Assembly: GCA_030770425.1 (NCBI GenBank)
Contig: JASJFT010000008.1
Coordinates: 186,001-250,000, forward strand
Direction of reading: 5' to 3'
Source: Darksidea phi
Taxonomy: Eukaryota; Ascomycota; Dothideomycetes; Pleosporales; Lentitheciaceae
Length of the DNA: 64,000 nt
The notes under the pieces are model-generated. The model ran no database searches and was not told the DNA's origin. It worked only from the letters and a program-made list of their open reading frames with translations. Below, one piece after another: positions 9,088 through 19,483 of the stretch. How positions within the stretch are numbered: the stretch's first letter is position 1; each line of letters begins with the position of its first letter. The position numbers and the translations under genes were made by a program.

Positions 9088-10926
9088 TCATCGCAAGAAC
9101 GCCATCAAGGTTTCCAGCATCTCCCGTTCAGCAAGTTCGACTTCAAGCACGCCATCAAGCTGTGCTCGTAGTGTTTTCTGGATATCAGCTAGCGTTTCAT
9201 CGCGCTCACTTAAGGCCTTCACAATCGCCTTCTTCGCGCCATCGTCTTCTGCTACCAGCCATGCGAGCACAACATCGATCCGCTCCAAGCAATACAGCCC
9301 TTCATCAAGTCGTGATGCAATGTTTTCCATATCAATCGCCTCCTGTTCCTCTTTCGACAATCCTCTCTTCCTGTCTTTGATCTTTGCGTCGAAAGCTGCC
9401 ACACGCGTAGCATAATCTCGTCTCAAGACGATCAGCTTAGTGGTCTTCTCGTAATCCTTCTCTAGGAACTTTGCCAGTACTCTCAGACGCGCATCTGAGT
9501 CTCCGGGTAACGATCGAAAGAAAGAGGCAAAGATGCCAAGTATATGTTCAGTCGTTTCAGGGTCGTGCTTCTTCGTCTTCATGAAGGTGCTAAATATAGG
9601 TTTGAGGCCTCGTGCTTCGACGAGCTTCTCACATATCGGGGCGGCGGTGTTGGGCGCGTTTCCCACTGCTTCTTTGGCTTTCCCTTTCAAGCTACTGCCA
9701 TTCGTCTGTGCCTCTTCCGAGGGCGCGGATTCGGCGTAGCCACAAGCATGATCCAGCACCTTCAATGACCGGCTCTTGCTCGTCTTACCGTCGCGCACCA
9801 TGAGCAGACAGAGCTCCACACCTTCTGCTTCCAGAAACTTGACTTTGCCCTCTGGCTCATCCACCAATGATGTTAAGCAGTTGAAAAGATTCTCCATATA
9901 TTCTTCCTCCTCGCTTTCCTTCTGGGGGTCGTGTTTTCGGTACGGTGCAAGTTGTGTGAGGACGATTTCGACGCCGTTCGCTTCTACAACACGTCTGCGG
10001 TTCGGTCGTGACGATTGTGTCAGGATGGAGAGGATCTCGGAAGCATATTGCTTGTTCTGCGAGGTAGTCTTTTCCTGCTCCTGTATGCGGTTGAGCAACC
10101 ATGTGAGCAATTTGGCCTCCTTCCCTATCAAGTCTACGTTTTTGGGCTGTGATAGTATGTTCTCAATAACGCTGAGAGAATGGTACACGCCTGATGCATC
10201 CTCAGCATTGCTCTCGTTGAAGCGCCCGAAGTTAGAGATGAGTAGACTCAGTAAATCTGCGTCCAGGAATGCGGCCACAAGGGCGTCCCATTGCTCTTGC
10301 TCTGCCTCGACGTCCTCATCTGTGAGCTCCGATATTATCTCTATCGCACCGATCGCAATATCATTGTTGTCATGCGCCAGCAATTCCACCAGCTTTGTAG
10401 CCGCAGCGTTCTTTGCAAATTCTTCGTACAGCTCTGAATGCTCGGAAAGTATGCTCAGGCCCTTGATGGACTCGTCTAAGTCGCCCTCCGACTCCATAAA
10501 CTTGGATGGATCGCTCTCGTACTTGGCGCGCAAGGACGAGTTCTTATTGACTTTCTTCTCGAAGTTGAGTGCCACTTTTCGCAGCCACGACGAGTCATAT
10601 TTCTCCTCTGTGATCGCTCCCTCTCCATCTTGCGCGTCTAGGAAGTCCATAGCGTCCTTCGCGTCCTCGTCTAGCCCGCCGCCGAAGAATCTCCCGTCCT
10701 CGTCATCGCCGCCTTGCTCTTCTAAATCTGGCGGAAGTGAAGGGCCCGCTTCCTCTCCATCATCTTCTTCATCGGCTACAGAGGCGTGCGTAGATTGTTT
10801 TACGTCGCTTGTGGAGGTGAGCTTCGCGGATTTGTAGGCTTGCGACGGGTCGGCTTGGGAGGGGTTCTCGAATTTGCGTTTCGTGGGGACATTTGCACCC
10901 TTGAAGAGGTCATCTATGCTCGTCAT
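9088..10926 (-). CDS. Beta-catenin-like protein 1 (CTNNBL1/NAP) homologue
   Basis: Intronless, 612 residues, starting MTSIDDLFKGANVPTKRKFE at 10926. The upstream in-frame extension to 10989 is less likely because this ATG begins the conserved N-terminus. The order is a short helix, a basic NLS-like PTKRK, an acidic Asp/Glu/Gly stretch (about residues 50-105), then an ARM-like helical repeat region to the C-terminus. The latter includes WLRKVALNFEKKVNKN, YESDPSKFMESE and GRFNESNAEDASGVYHSLSVIENIL, characteristic of the CTNNBL1 family. CTNNBL1 is a nuclear protein associated with the Prp19-CDC5L spliceosomal complex. A long ORF on the opposite strand is a shadow of this gene. Confidence 0.9.
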   Translation of the reverse strand: MTSIDDLFKGANVPTKRKFENPSQADPSQAYKSAKLTSTSDVKQSTHASVADEEDDGEEAGPSLPPDLEEQGGDDEDGRFFGGGLDEDAKDAMDFLDAQDGEGAITEEKYDSSWLRKVALNFEKKVNKNSSLRAKYESDPSKFMESEGDLDESIKGLSILSEHSELYEEFAKNAAATKLVELLAHDNNDIAIGAIEIISELTDEDVEAEQEQWDALVAAFLDADLLSLLISNFGRFNESNAEDASGVYHSLSVIENILSQPKNVDLIGKEAKLLTWLLNRIQEQEKTTSQNKQYASEILSILTQSSRPNRRRVVEANGVEIVLTQLAPYRKHDPQKESEEEEYMENLFNCLTSLVDEPEGKVKFLEAEGVELCLLMVRDGKTSKSRSLKVLDHACGYAESAPSEEAQTNGSSLKGKAKEAVGNAPNTAAPICEKLVEARGLKPIFSTFMKTKKHDPETTEHILGIFASFFRSLPGDSDARLRVLAKFLEKDYEKTTKLIVLRRDYATRVAAFDAKIKDRKRGLSKEEQEAIDMENIASRLDEGLYCLERIDVVLAWLVAEDDGAKKAIVKALSERDETLADIQKTLRAQLDGVLEVELAEREMLETLMAFLR

Positions 10927-12210
10927 TGTGAGGAGAGATATGTGATGTGAGAGAAAGACAGAACAAGGTCCGACGTTCGACGCCTGCACATGTGTTGACC
11001 TCGTGTCGCAGCGAAAGTTCGAGGTGGCCCAAGCTTCACTGGCCCAGTCTCTTTACGGACTAGTCCCTCCTTCTCACATGTGCATTCTCCAACTGTCATC
11101 AGTTGATCCAAATCCAGAAGGCAACCTATCAACCTTCTCGCCTCTCCAATACGAGCTTATGAAATGAGAATACATCAAACGCACGACAACAAGTTTCTTT
11201 CGATCACGACACGACCCGTGCTTGTGGTGGCTTTTGAAGCTCGCAGTCTCAAATTGGGCTTGCAGGGTGGGGCACACCGACGTCTTTATTTGAACATGGG
11301 CTCATGTGGGCGCTGTTCGCACAGAAAATGAGCCTACTTCTCTAGCAGTTCCCGGGTTGGAGTTGGGTGGGATAGAGGTAAACGCGGATATATCCATACG
11401 TTTCACGAGAAGGGCACATATCTCCGTTACGGGCATTGATTGGTAGTATCGTGAGTGAAACCAGAAGTAACTACAATCTAAGTCCTATACCATCAACATC
11501 TTCCATTCAAGCACCGTTCCCGTTCAAAGCAAGATGCATTGAACAACTAACTCTCGAACTCCTGAATCTCTATACCGATCTCGTCGAGGACACCTCCCAT
11601 CGATCAAGGCAGCAATATAGTTTTATGTGATCTCACTTCTCACCACTCCATCACGACTAAGCGACCATGCCGCCTCGCTCATATATCATGCGCACGTACA
11701 CCAAAGTCAGCAACCTCGGCAGTGACGCGATAGTTGATCCTTCCTACGCACCACTAAATTCGACGTTATCGCACCGCACAAACAAGCACCACACGATCCG
11801 CATACTTGAGATCAATTGCAGTTGAGATACCGAATAGCCAAGCTTAGTTGCCATGCAGCAAGCTGCTGCTATCGGATCAACATCCCTGTGCTGCTAGCAG
11901 ATGCACGCCTCGGTTGTTCAGCTATGTTTAGTGGTCGTTCACCCCGCTTAGTACATGCATTTAGTCTAAATAATAGCTCCACTAAGAAATATAATCCCAC
12001 CTCTGAACGTCCGCGGATAACTCTTAAATCCGCCGCTTGCAGCTAATCTCATTATTCAGCCATATTTGCGGAAAGACCGGAAGGAAACATTCACAAAACT
12101 GGGTTCGATAGCATTGTACTCATCCAGCAGCAGATCGGCAATATTTGCATTGAAGCAGTCTCGGGCGTTAGCATCGCACTTACTTTCCACTCGCATACTA
12201 CTTATAAAAA
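10927..12210. other. 1.3-kb intergenic, nothing firm
   Basis: Divergent promoter region between the CTNNBL1 homologue and the GFA-type gene. It holds only short ORFs, one of about 50 codons from an ATG near 11667, with no recognisable domain. A CTAAATAATAGCTC-like AT-rich patch near 11960-12000 is the most skewed piece. I see no tRNA-type boxes. Confidence 0.4.
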
Positions 12211-12806
12211 ATGGCGACGCCCAACGACACAAAGTCAGACTTCCGTCTCGCCGGTCTAGCCTCCGACGGCTGGTCTAAGGAGGATGAGGCGACAGCGACC
12301 TGCTTCTGCGGTGCCGTTCAACTCGCATTCGTACGTGCCACCTCTCTCCTCTCATCCTCTCTGTTTCCCCAATATAACATTTCACCCCACAGCCAACGAC
12401 CGCACCCGGCCTCGTGACGAGCTTCACCTGTCACTGCAACGACTGCCACAAGATTACCGCCTCCATGTTCGCCTCCAACTTCATCGTGCTGGACACGCAT
12501 CTCAAACACCTACGCGGGCAATCCAACCTCAAGGCATTTGCCCAACGGAAGACCATCGCTAGCGGGAAGTTGATGACGAATTATTTTTGCCAAACCTGTG
12601 GCACGTTAATGTATCGTGTGGGCGAGGCGTTTCCCGGGCAAAGCATTTTAAGAATCGGCACGGTAGATGATTTTTCGTTGATGGAGGGGGTGTTGAAGCC
12701 GAAGATGGAGATTTATACGAAGGATAGGGTGGCGTGGTGTGGGGCGGTGGAGGGAGCAGAGCAGAGGCAGGAGCAGAACGAACGATCGTCTCGGAGTTGT
12801 ATTTAG
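12211..12806 (+). CDS. GFA/CENP-V domain protein
   Basis: Two exons, 12211-12330 and 12393-12806, with a 62-bp intron (GTACGT donor, CACAG acceptor), give 177 residues. The GFA zinc-binding pattern is complete: C31-x-C33 in CFCGAVQ, then C53, C55 and C58 in CHCNDCHK, then C106 and C109 in CQTCGT. Family members bind structural and catalytic zinc. Glutathione-dependent formaldehyde-activating enzyme named the fold, but most fungal paralogues have no assigned reaction. The C-terminus is an ordinary Glu/Gln-rich tail. It converges on the decayed MFS gene next to it. Confidence 0.88.
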
Positions 12807-12926
12807 GAAGTAGAAAGTGTAGTATGAAGCGTATTGCATTGTAGGAATGGCAATAGTTGAATGTCTTGTCCACGGTCATGTCAACCCCAATCTCCGAACT
12901 CACGCCCACAAGTAGCGCTGTTTCCC

Positions 12927-14498
12927 TTAATAAGCATAAAACACGTTCCCAATTCCACCAGTTTCCTTGCTCAGCTTCCTCTTTGTCCATTGCAACCACA
13001 ATCTAAGCGCCCATGCACTAGCTATTGTCATGAACGCAAAACAAGCATTACTACTCATCGCAATCAGGTATCTGGGCCCGTCGCTCTTGGGTTACAAATA
13101 TGGAGTGTATATGAAGGAGGCCATTGAGATGGTATTCACAATGGAGAATGAGACGGCTTTCTTCTCGGGGGTTTGGCCGAGCGTGGCTGATACCCACCCT
13201 AAGATCACGGAATTGACTGAGTACACGCCTGTGGATTCCGTTAGCATGCTTCATGGGGAAGATGTGGCATAGTTTGGAGGAGAGAGCTAACCCGAAGCGA
13301 ACATAAAAAAAGACACGTATCTCGCAGGCATATTGAGACTCGCAGCTGAGATGATGAAACCGACCACTACGAGACCCATCATAATAGTGATATGCGACGT
13401 GCGCTCGTTGGATCTACCTGATGAGATACCGACAACGCCTGCAACGAGCGAGGGAAGGCATGTGAGGACGAGTGTAATCGTCGTGTTGAAGCCGAGAGAC
13501 TTTACGACCGTCGGGAAGAACTATAGCACATGTTAAAAAAGACTCTAGTGTGGCATCAGATGATATAGGAAGGGAATTGGAGGATCTATAACATACCTGG
13601 TTGAAGCTTGTAGCACTTAGATACATAATCTGCATGAACCCCAAGAGATACAACCTGGGATCGCGGACCGCCTGCATGAAGCCTGCCAACGCACCCTTAC
13701 TCTGCTCCAGACCCACTGTATCCCGCTGAATACGATCATGAGCAAGTTGTCTTTGTTCTTCAGAAAGCCAGCGCGTAGTAAGTGGCATATCAGGCAAGAG
13801 TCAAATAGCACCAATAGCAACACCGAAGGTGACAATACCTTCAATGGTGAAAAGCCACTGTCACCCATGCATCCCGTATTTGTCATCGAGCGTAGTAAGA
13901 GTCGCTACTGCAATAAGGCCTGCGAAACTAACGGCGAAGATGTTGCCTGCGTAGAGAATAGACACCCTCGTTGCGATCTCTTTGCGTATGTAGAAAAGTA
14001 ACGAGATGTATAGGGCTCATAGGTAGAAGGGCGCTTCAACCACCCCGAGGAAGAATCGCACGACGAACAGTCCGGTATAGTTCTTAATCAGTGCTGTGAG
14101 CGTGGCCACCGTCGCCCAGGCCATCATGCAGGCGGACATATAGAACGATGACCGGATCTTTTGGAGGACATGAGCATGTTGGAGAGGATTTGGGCGAGGA
14201 GGTAACCAACATAGAGAATGGATATGCATGTGTTATACTGAGATCCATGGAGACCAAGGTCATCTTCGAGGTCGTTGAGGCGGGCGTTGGCAATGGCGTT
14301 TTGGTCTAGTTTGTTCCTGATATCGTTAGTTTCGTCTTCGACCGAAGGAAACTAGCCAAGTGGAGTTGGGGAGGGGTTATTTCGGACGTACATAAAGTAC
14401 ATGCAGAATAAAGCCGGCATAATGCGAAAATCGAGTTTGCGCACTAAGGCGATTTCCCTGGGATCAGTTTTGGCGACTGTGCCAGAGTAGTCGCCGTT
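12927..14498 (-). pseudogene. Decayed Dal5-type (allantoate/vitamin anion:cation symporter) MFS permease
   Basis: Protein-like sequence runs the length of a Dal5-family permease but is broken repeatedly. In order it shows ALVRKLDFRIMPALF, then after an intron NKLDQNAIANARLNDLEDDLGL and QYNTCISILYVGYLLAQILSNML. Then come a frameshift near 14160, ALIKNYTGLFVVRFFLGVVEAPF, a stop, RKEIATRVSILYAGN, a TGA where family members have Trp, QWLFTIEGIVTFGVAIGAI and another stop. It continues with PLTTRWLSEEQRQLA, an intron, FFPTVVKSLGFNTT, a further intron, and a TAA in YTPYL-stop-PKSDGPRYL. At least four stops and one frameshift are visible, while introns with good splice sites remain. That points to decay in place rather than a retrocopy. 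Confidence 0.85.
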
Positions 14499-14674
14499 CT
14501 GAATTGGCCCCTTTGAACCATTTTAAATGTGGAATGGAACTGTGAGCATTTGCTTCATCAAAATGCCAAACACAGAAGGGACATAGCACGGTATACATTC
14601 GACTTAGTTGAGATAACGTTGTTGTGAACATTTAAGAGTAACAACAGAATGGCGTGCTAGAAAATCATTAATCA

Positions 14675-15363
14675 TCAAAAGTACTTCCGCCACTGTCCTT
14701 CCGTCCCTTTTGGAGCCGCTATCCCTTCTTCGATAACTGGAACAGAAGGCGTAGCCACCGAAACATCAACGCTTACAGGCTGCCACCTTGTGTCGAGAGG
14801 ATCCGACTGTGGTGGCTCTATCTGCGCAACATCTTGGAGCTGCTGGCGAACGCTCGGCATCGGCATCGGCACCATGCCGTTACCACACCTTTTCTCCCAC
14901 TAGTCATACCGCTGCTCATCCGTGACTAGTGGCATACCTTTCCACTCTTCTATCTTCTCGCTCTTTGTCTGCTTGAGGTTGAACTCTGCGATTGCTTCTC
15001 GCTGGGATTCACTGGATCGGTAAGGTTCGATGGGTGTTGGGGAGTTATAGAGGGTCGAGCGGAGTTCGAAGAGGACGAGCTCTGTTTCAAGGAGGCGTTG
15101 CTCAAGGAGAGATATGTAGCCGGGAGGGATGCTACTGATTCGTCATTAGTTGATTGGGTGAGCATGCTGAAAGGCAAGGGGGCGTATCGGACCTCTTGTT
15201 GGTTGTTGGGTACTGACATGCTATGCACTACATTGAGTTGGGAGTTCGCGATCGCACTGATACTTTCAGATATGGATTTTTGGAATTTACAGAATGGCGA
15301 GTGTACTTTGGGCTTCTTATCCCGACAGCTCTTGCAAGCAATGGGGTGCAACTCCACCTGTTC
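14675..15363 (-). pseudogene. Decayed small Zn2Cys6-type transcription factor
   Basis: After a TAG acceptor at 15364-15365 the sequence reads PIACKSCRDKKPKVHSPFC. This matches the start of a fungal binuclear zinc cluster, but the Cys expected after the basic Lys/Arg run and at least two later ones are absent. A change of frame near 15130 (an intron cannot be excluded) leads into YISLLEQRLLETELVLFEL, the helical segment that follows the cluster in small Dothideomycete factors. A TAG interrupts DEQRYD-stop-WEKRCG, and the frame ends with TEGQWRKYF, a typical C-terminus of this group. The missing cluster cysteines and the stop argue for a pseudogene. Its position next to the dead permease suggests a former regulator-transporter pair. 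Confidence 0.65.
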
Positions 15364-16135
15364 CTACACAACACTCATCAGTAACCCATACTCAAGGCAG
15401 CCTTTCCAACGTGTAAAGACCGTACACTCCCATGCTAACATACACGTGATCCGAGTCCCTGACTAATGTCCCTATCGTACGTCTTAGATCTAGGGTATTG
15501 TGAACGTGAAGTGGGGCTCCGTGAGCGGGATTGCCTTTGTCCTAGCGTGCTTTCGCCCGCTTCTGATGTGTCATAGACAAACCACCAATAACAGCTGCTA
15601 AGCTTCCGGTATAACTCTGTACCATACCGGACTCTACCAAATCCTTCTTTGATAAGCATATCTATGAAAAGTGGATTTTCGTCAATTTACACCATCAGCA
15701 TAGCTTGAGAAACCACAATATTAAGCCTAACGGCCAAGAATTAAGTATGCCTAATACTATAATGCCAGGTATATCTGCGTGATGTACAAAATTCAAACGC
15801 TTTCAAAATGCTCAGTGACATATCCAAAACGACGTGAGCAGAACAAAGGAGATGAGAGAACGATGCCTGGAGTATATCGGCCTCTGTAGTACGGCAGCGA
15901 AACTTTCCTACCTCTGTTTCAGAGTAGGACGCAAGGAAACGAACGAATGGGCGAAAAGAAAGGAGTATCATTTGTGTGGCCCCCAACCTGATCTAAGCCA
16001 ATGAAAATCATAGATAGAGATGATATCGTGTACTCAAGATAACGCGTGATCGTGTATGTTGCTCAACCAGGAAACCGACACTAAAGGAATGGATAGGAAT
16101 GAATGTGTGTATGAGCCGCTCAAGATAGGAAAAGA
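15364..16135. other. Intergenic, AT-leaning, nothing recognised
   Basis: About 770 bases upstream of the decayed zinc-cluster gene and downstream of the ankyrin gene. Short ORFs only. The middle (about 15660-15780) is AT-rich. Any missing 5' exon of the transcription-factor relic would lie at the left of this stretch. Confidence 0.35.
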
Positions 16136-19100
16136 TTAGAGGCTTCCCAGCATTTTACTCATCGTAAGCCAGTCGGCCAATTCCGCTCCCCCATCACGCT
16201 TGTCGTCAGCGTCGTCAAACGTTGCCTTGCTACGGCTGAGAGGGGGAAGTGGCTTGTTCGCTTCAGCCGGCTTGTTCAGGGCGAGACCACTGTCAACTCG
16301 TGGCTTATCGTTGATGTTGGTCGGTATCAGGGTTGTTGCCTTTCCTTGTTGTTGTTTTGGCGACGGAGGTGTGTAGCGGACGCTCAGCATCTGCTTGGAT
16401 ACGTGAAGTGAAGTAGTGGCAGAGCGTTCTGCATCCCGTGAATTTAGCGGTGCTGCTGACGCTGTAATCGGAGTGGATCTGGAGCTCCGCTGCTTGGCTT
16501 CTTTCGCTTTTCGCGCTTGCTCTTCTTGTTCCTGAATGGCTAGCCTTTGCAAATGTTGCTCCCTAAGGATGGCTTCGCGCCGCTCCTGCTCTTCGGTGTG
16601 CTTTAGTAGTGCAGCGATCTTGTTCTTGTCTTTGTCTTCCTCTTCTAACCCCTCACCAACACAACTAGAAGGTAAGATGCCCTTGTGGTTCGTTTCGCAT
16701 GCTTTTACGCCTACTCGTAACAAAGAAGACACAATCTTGCTGTTCCCTCCGACGGCCGCGGCATGTAGCAATGTGTTTCCCTCGTTGTCTTTGACGTCGG
16801 ATTTTGCACCTGAGCGTTGCAGAAGGCTGAAAACCTCCCAATTCCCTTTCTCCGCACAAATATACATAGGTGTGCGTCCTTTCGTATCCATGCAGTCCAC
16901 ATCTGCTTTCTGTGACAAAAATCGATCGACGGCGTCGACACGGTTGGCTTGCACCGCTGAGTGAAGCGGGTATCGACCATCATAGAAAGATGATGCAATC
17001 GACAATTTGGCACCTTTATCGAGGAAAAGGCCGAGTAGGTCGATGTCGACGTCCGGGCACTGCTCCAACAAGAAAGCAAGGGGATGCAGCGTCATGGTAG
17101 GCTGCGGCGTCAATATAGGCTGCGGGGAGTTCCTACCAGGGGTTATTCGTCGTACGCTTCGAGTCATGATAGCATCCGGGTCTGCGCCAGAGGAGAATAA
17201 AACTCTGAGGGCATCTTGCAGGTATCGGGCGGGAAGAGATTGTGGTAGGCTAGTTTGATTGAGGATAACCCATAGTAGTGGGCTCGCCGATCTGGACTGG
17301 GACAGAACGTTCGGATCAAGACCCATGGCGAGCAATACTTCAAGATCGCGGACGGAAAGGATATTTGGGAGAATGGCGTCTCCAGGCGCGCCAATGGACT
17401 GTCGTTGGAGCGCCGTAACGCGTCGTAGCCATTCATGCTCTGCTAAAAGCTTCAACGTTCGCTTGTTGTCATCGTTAGTTGGTTGCACTGGTCCCTTGCT
17501 CGGCTTCCACGCCTTCAATGCGAATGGTGCGCCATATTTTAGTAGCACTTCGACAAATGCAGGCTTTTCCAGAGTAGCTGCGTAGTACAGGGCATCCCGT
17601 CCTTGGTGATCTTCATGCCCTACACAATTGGTCCCTCGGGAGGCCTTCTGTGATAAGAGCACTTCGACAACAGGCACTCCCTCTCCCGGCAATGTCTTCA
17701 CGGCTTGTATGAGCGGCGTTGCACCCGATCTGTCACGCATGATCCTGCTCACGCCCTTTCCACAGAACGGGACAGCGGCAAGAGCAATATCTTTCCACGT
17801 AGCTGGCGGTTGAGGGATGCTCATGGCGATGTGATGAAGTGCTGTCATCCCATCTTCGTCCCATGAGTTGATACCGGGTTGTATCGCTAGAAGAGGCACG
17901 ATATGCCACTGGTGGCTAAGAATTGCGAGATGAAGTGGGGTGCGCTCCTGAGCATCGGTCGAAGTTGTGTCGGCGCTGGCTTGGAGAAAAAGTCGGACGG
18001 TCTTCTCTAGTCCATTTTCAGCAGCGAGGTGTAGCGCGGCCTTGCCTGTCGAGTCGGTGGCCCGAGGACTGGAGACTTTGATCAGTTGCTCTAGGTCTGG
18101 CTCCTGTTGCCTAGTCGCTGATCTTATCGCGTGTAGAAGAGGTGTGACTCCTTCGTGGTTGACCACATGGGCATCTGCACCATGTTTCAGGAGCACTGCA
18201 ATGCATGATCTGCTATGGGCCGCAACATGTAGGGCCGTATTCCCAGTGTTGTCTTGTTCATTGACCTTGACACCATACTGAAGGAGTTGCTGTGCTACTC
18301 GCGCAAGCCCAAATCCCGGCGCAACAACGTGGTGAAGCAGTGTAGTTTTATCCGGATACTTCGTGAGCGGATCAGCTCCATTCGAAAGGAAGATCTGGAA
18401 TATGCCGGTTATGGCTTCCTTGTCATGCGCTGCGGGGCACTCGAGAGCAACCTGAAGTACTGTGAGGCCATGTGGATCTCGTAACGTGACATCCGCTCCA
18501 TGTTTTACAAGCGCATGCACTACCTGTGCACTGGAGCAGTTCAGTGCTGTAAAAATTGGATACATGCCAGCCGTCGCGCGGTTGGGATCAGCACCCTTCT
18601 CGAGGAACATCTCGACCAAGCCCACATCATCTCTCTTGATAGCCTCAACCAGGACTGTAGAGTCGGGAGGGCAGCCTGCCTCGAAGATGTCCGCGATCAA
18701 TTCGTTGTTCATCGAGAAACGGTTCTGCGCCTTCTCCACATGTTTGAGAAGCATTTCTTTTTCCTTGACCAGCTTCGTTGGTTTCCCACGGGCGGCACTA
18801 AGCATTGCGACCGCGGCATGAAGGTTTTGCGTCTGCATTGCAGCTTCTGCGGGGCTGGTGCCCTTCGCGTTTAGAGCCTCGTAATCTGCTCCCTGTTTGA
18901 GCAAACTCATCACAATAGCAAGAGATCCTGGTTTGGTGGCAGCGTAGTGTAATGGTGTATCGCTGCTAGGTAGCGTTCGCGCGTTAAGATCAGGCCCGTG
19001 TGAGAGGAGAACATCGATGAGGTCGTTTTGTCCTTTCTTGATTGCAAGGTGGAGCGCAGTCTCACAACTATGCTTGGTCGCCGCATTGATGTTCGCGCTC

Positions 19101-19483
19101 GCCTCGAGGAGTATCTTGACGATGTTGAGATGTCCAGCTGCCACGGCGATACACAAAGGTGGTTGTCCTATTTCTGCAACGCCATCGGGCGATTGCCCCG
19201 CTCGGAGGAAATGTAACAGTGCAGCCTCTCGATTGTGGTGAACGGCGTAGTAGAGCGGCGTCCATCCTTTCGTAGGTCCTAGTCCGTTGTCCGTATCCGT
19301 AGTCGGTCGTCCAGGTCTCTCAAATTCACATCTTAACACCTCAATCAAGATCGATATGCCTCTCTTGCTGTGCCCCATTCCACCCGTCCTCGTGTCATCC
19401 TTGTCCATGTCACCTGGGTCGCGGTGACGGTCTGCCGGACCACTTCTGCTCTTCGGGAGCGAGATGCACGAATATCTCTCCAT
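16136..19483 (-). CDS. Large ankyrin-repeat protein, 1115 aa
   Basis: One intronless ORF. Ankyrin repeats (GWTPLYYAVHHNRE, ETALHLAIKKGQ, DTPLHYAATK, GNTALHVAAHSR, KAALHLAAENG, RTPLHLAILSH and many more) fill about residues 70-945, of the order of twenty copies, some degenerate. The tail has a charged Glu/Gln/Arg coiled-coil-like stretch near residues 950-1000, then a Ser/Thr/Pro-rich low-complexity region. No other domain is seen, so a scaffold or protein-binding role is the only safe inference. The first in-frame ATG is at 19483. The frame is open further upstream, where a possible short exon MDVVPCF with a GTGAGT donor near 19650-19670 could supply another start. Confidence 0.8.
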   Translation of the reverse strand: MERYSCISLPKSRSGPADRHRDPGDMDKDDTRTGGMGHSKRGISILIEVLRCEFERPGRPTTDTDNGLGPTKGWTPLYYAVHHNREAALLHFLRAGQSPDGVAEIGQPPLCIAVAAGHLNIVKILLEASANINAATKHSCETALHLAIKKGQNDLIDVLLSHGPDLNARTLPSSDTPLHYAATKPGSLAIVMSLLKQGADYEALNAKGTSPAEAAMQTQNLHAAVAMLSAARGKPTKLVKEKEMLLKHVEKAQNRFSMNNELIADIFEAGCPPDSTVLVEAIKRDDVGLVEMFLEKGADPNRATAGMYPIFTALNCSSAQVVHALVKHGADVTLRDPHGLTVLQVALECPAAHDKEAITGIFQIFLSNGADPLTKYPDKTTLLHHVVAPGFGLARVAQQLLQYGVKVNEQDNTGNTALHVAAHSRSCIAVLLKHGADAHVVNHEGVTPLLHAIRSATRQQEPDLEQLIKVSSPRATDSTGKAALHLAAENGLEKTVRLFLQASADTTSTDAQERTPLHLAILSHQWHIVPLLAIQPGINSWDEDGMTALHHIAMSIPQPPATWKDIALAAVPFCGKGVSRIMRDRSGATPLIQAVKTLPGEGVPVVEVLLSQKASRGTNCVGHEDHQGRDALYYAATLEKPAFVEVLLKYGAPFALKAWKPSKGPVQPTNDDNKRTLKLLAEHEWLRRVTALQRQSIGAPGDAILPNILSVRDLEVLLAMGLDPNVLSQSRSASPLLWVILNQTSLPQSLPARYLQDALRVLFSSGADPDAIMTRSVRRITPGRNSPQPILTPQPTMTLHPLAFLLEQCPDVDIDLLGLFLDKGAKLSIASSFYDGRYPLHSAVQANRVDAVDRFLSQKADVDCMDTKGRTPMYICAEKGNWEVFSLLQRSGAKSDVKDNEGNTLLHAAAVGGNSKIVSSLLRVGVKACETNHKGILPSSCVGEGLEEEDKDKNKIAALLKHTEEQERREAILREQHLQRLAIQEQEEQARKAKEAKQRSSRSTPITASAAPLNSRDAERSATTSLHVSKQMLSVRYTPPSPKQQQGKATTLIPTNINDKPRVDSGLALNKPAEANKPLPPLSRSKATFDDADDKRDGGAELADWLTMSKMLGSL

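Noticed and set aside
9776..10837. 353-codon ORF on the plus strand across the CTNNBL1 homologue
   Set aside because: Ser-rich antisense shadow of a clearly conserved minus-strand gene; no family features.
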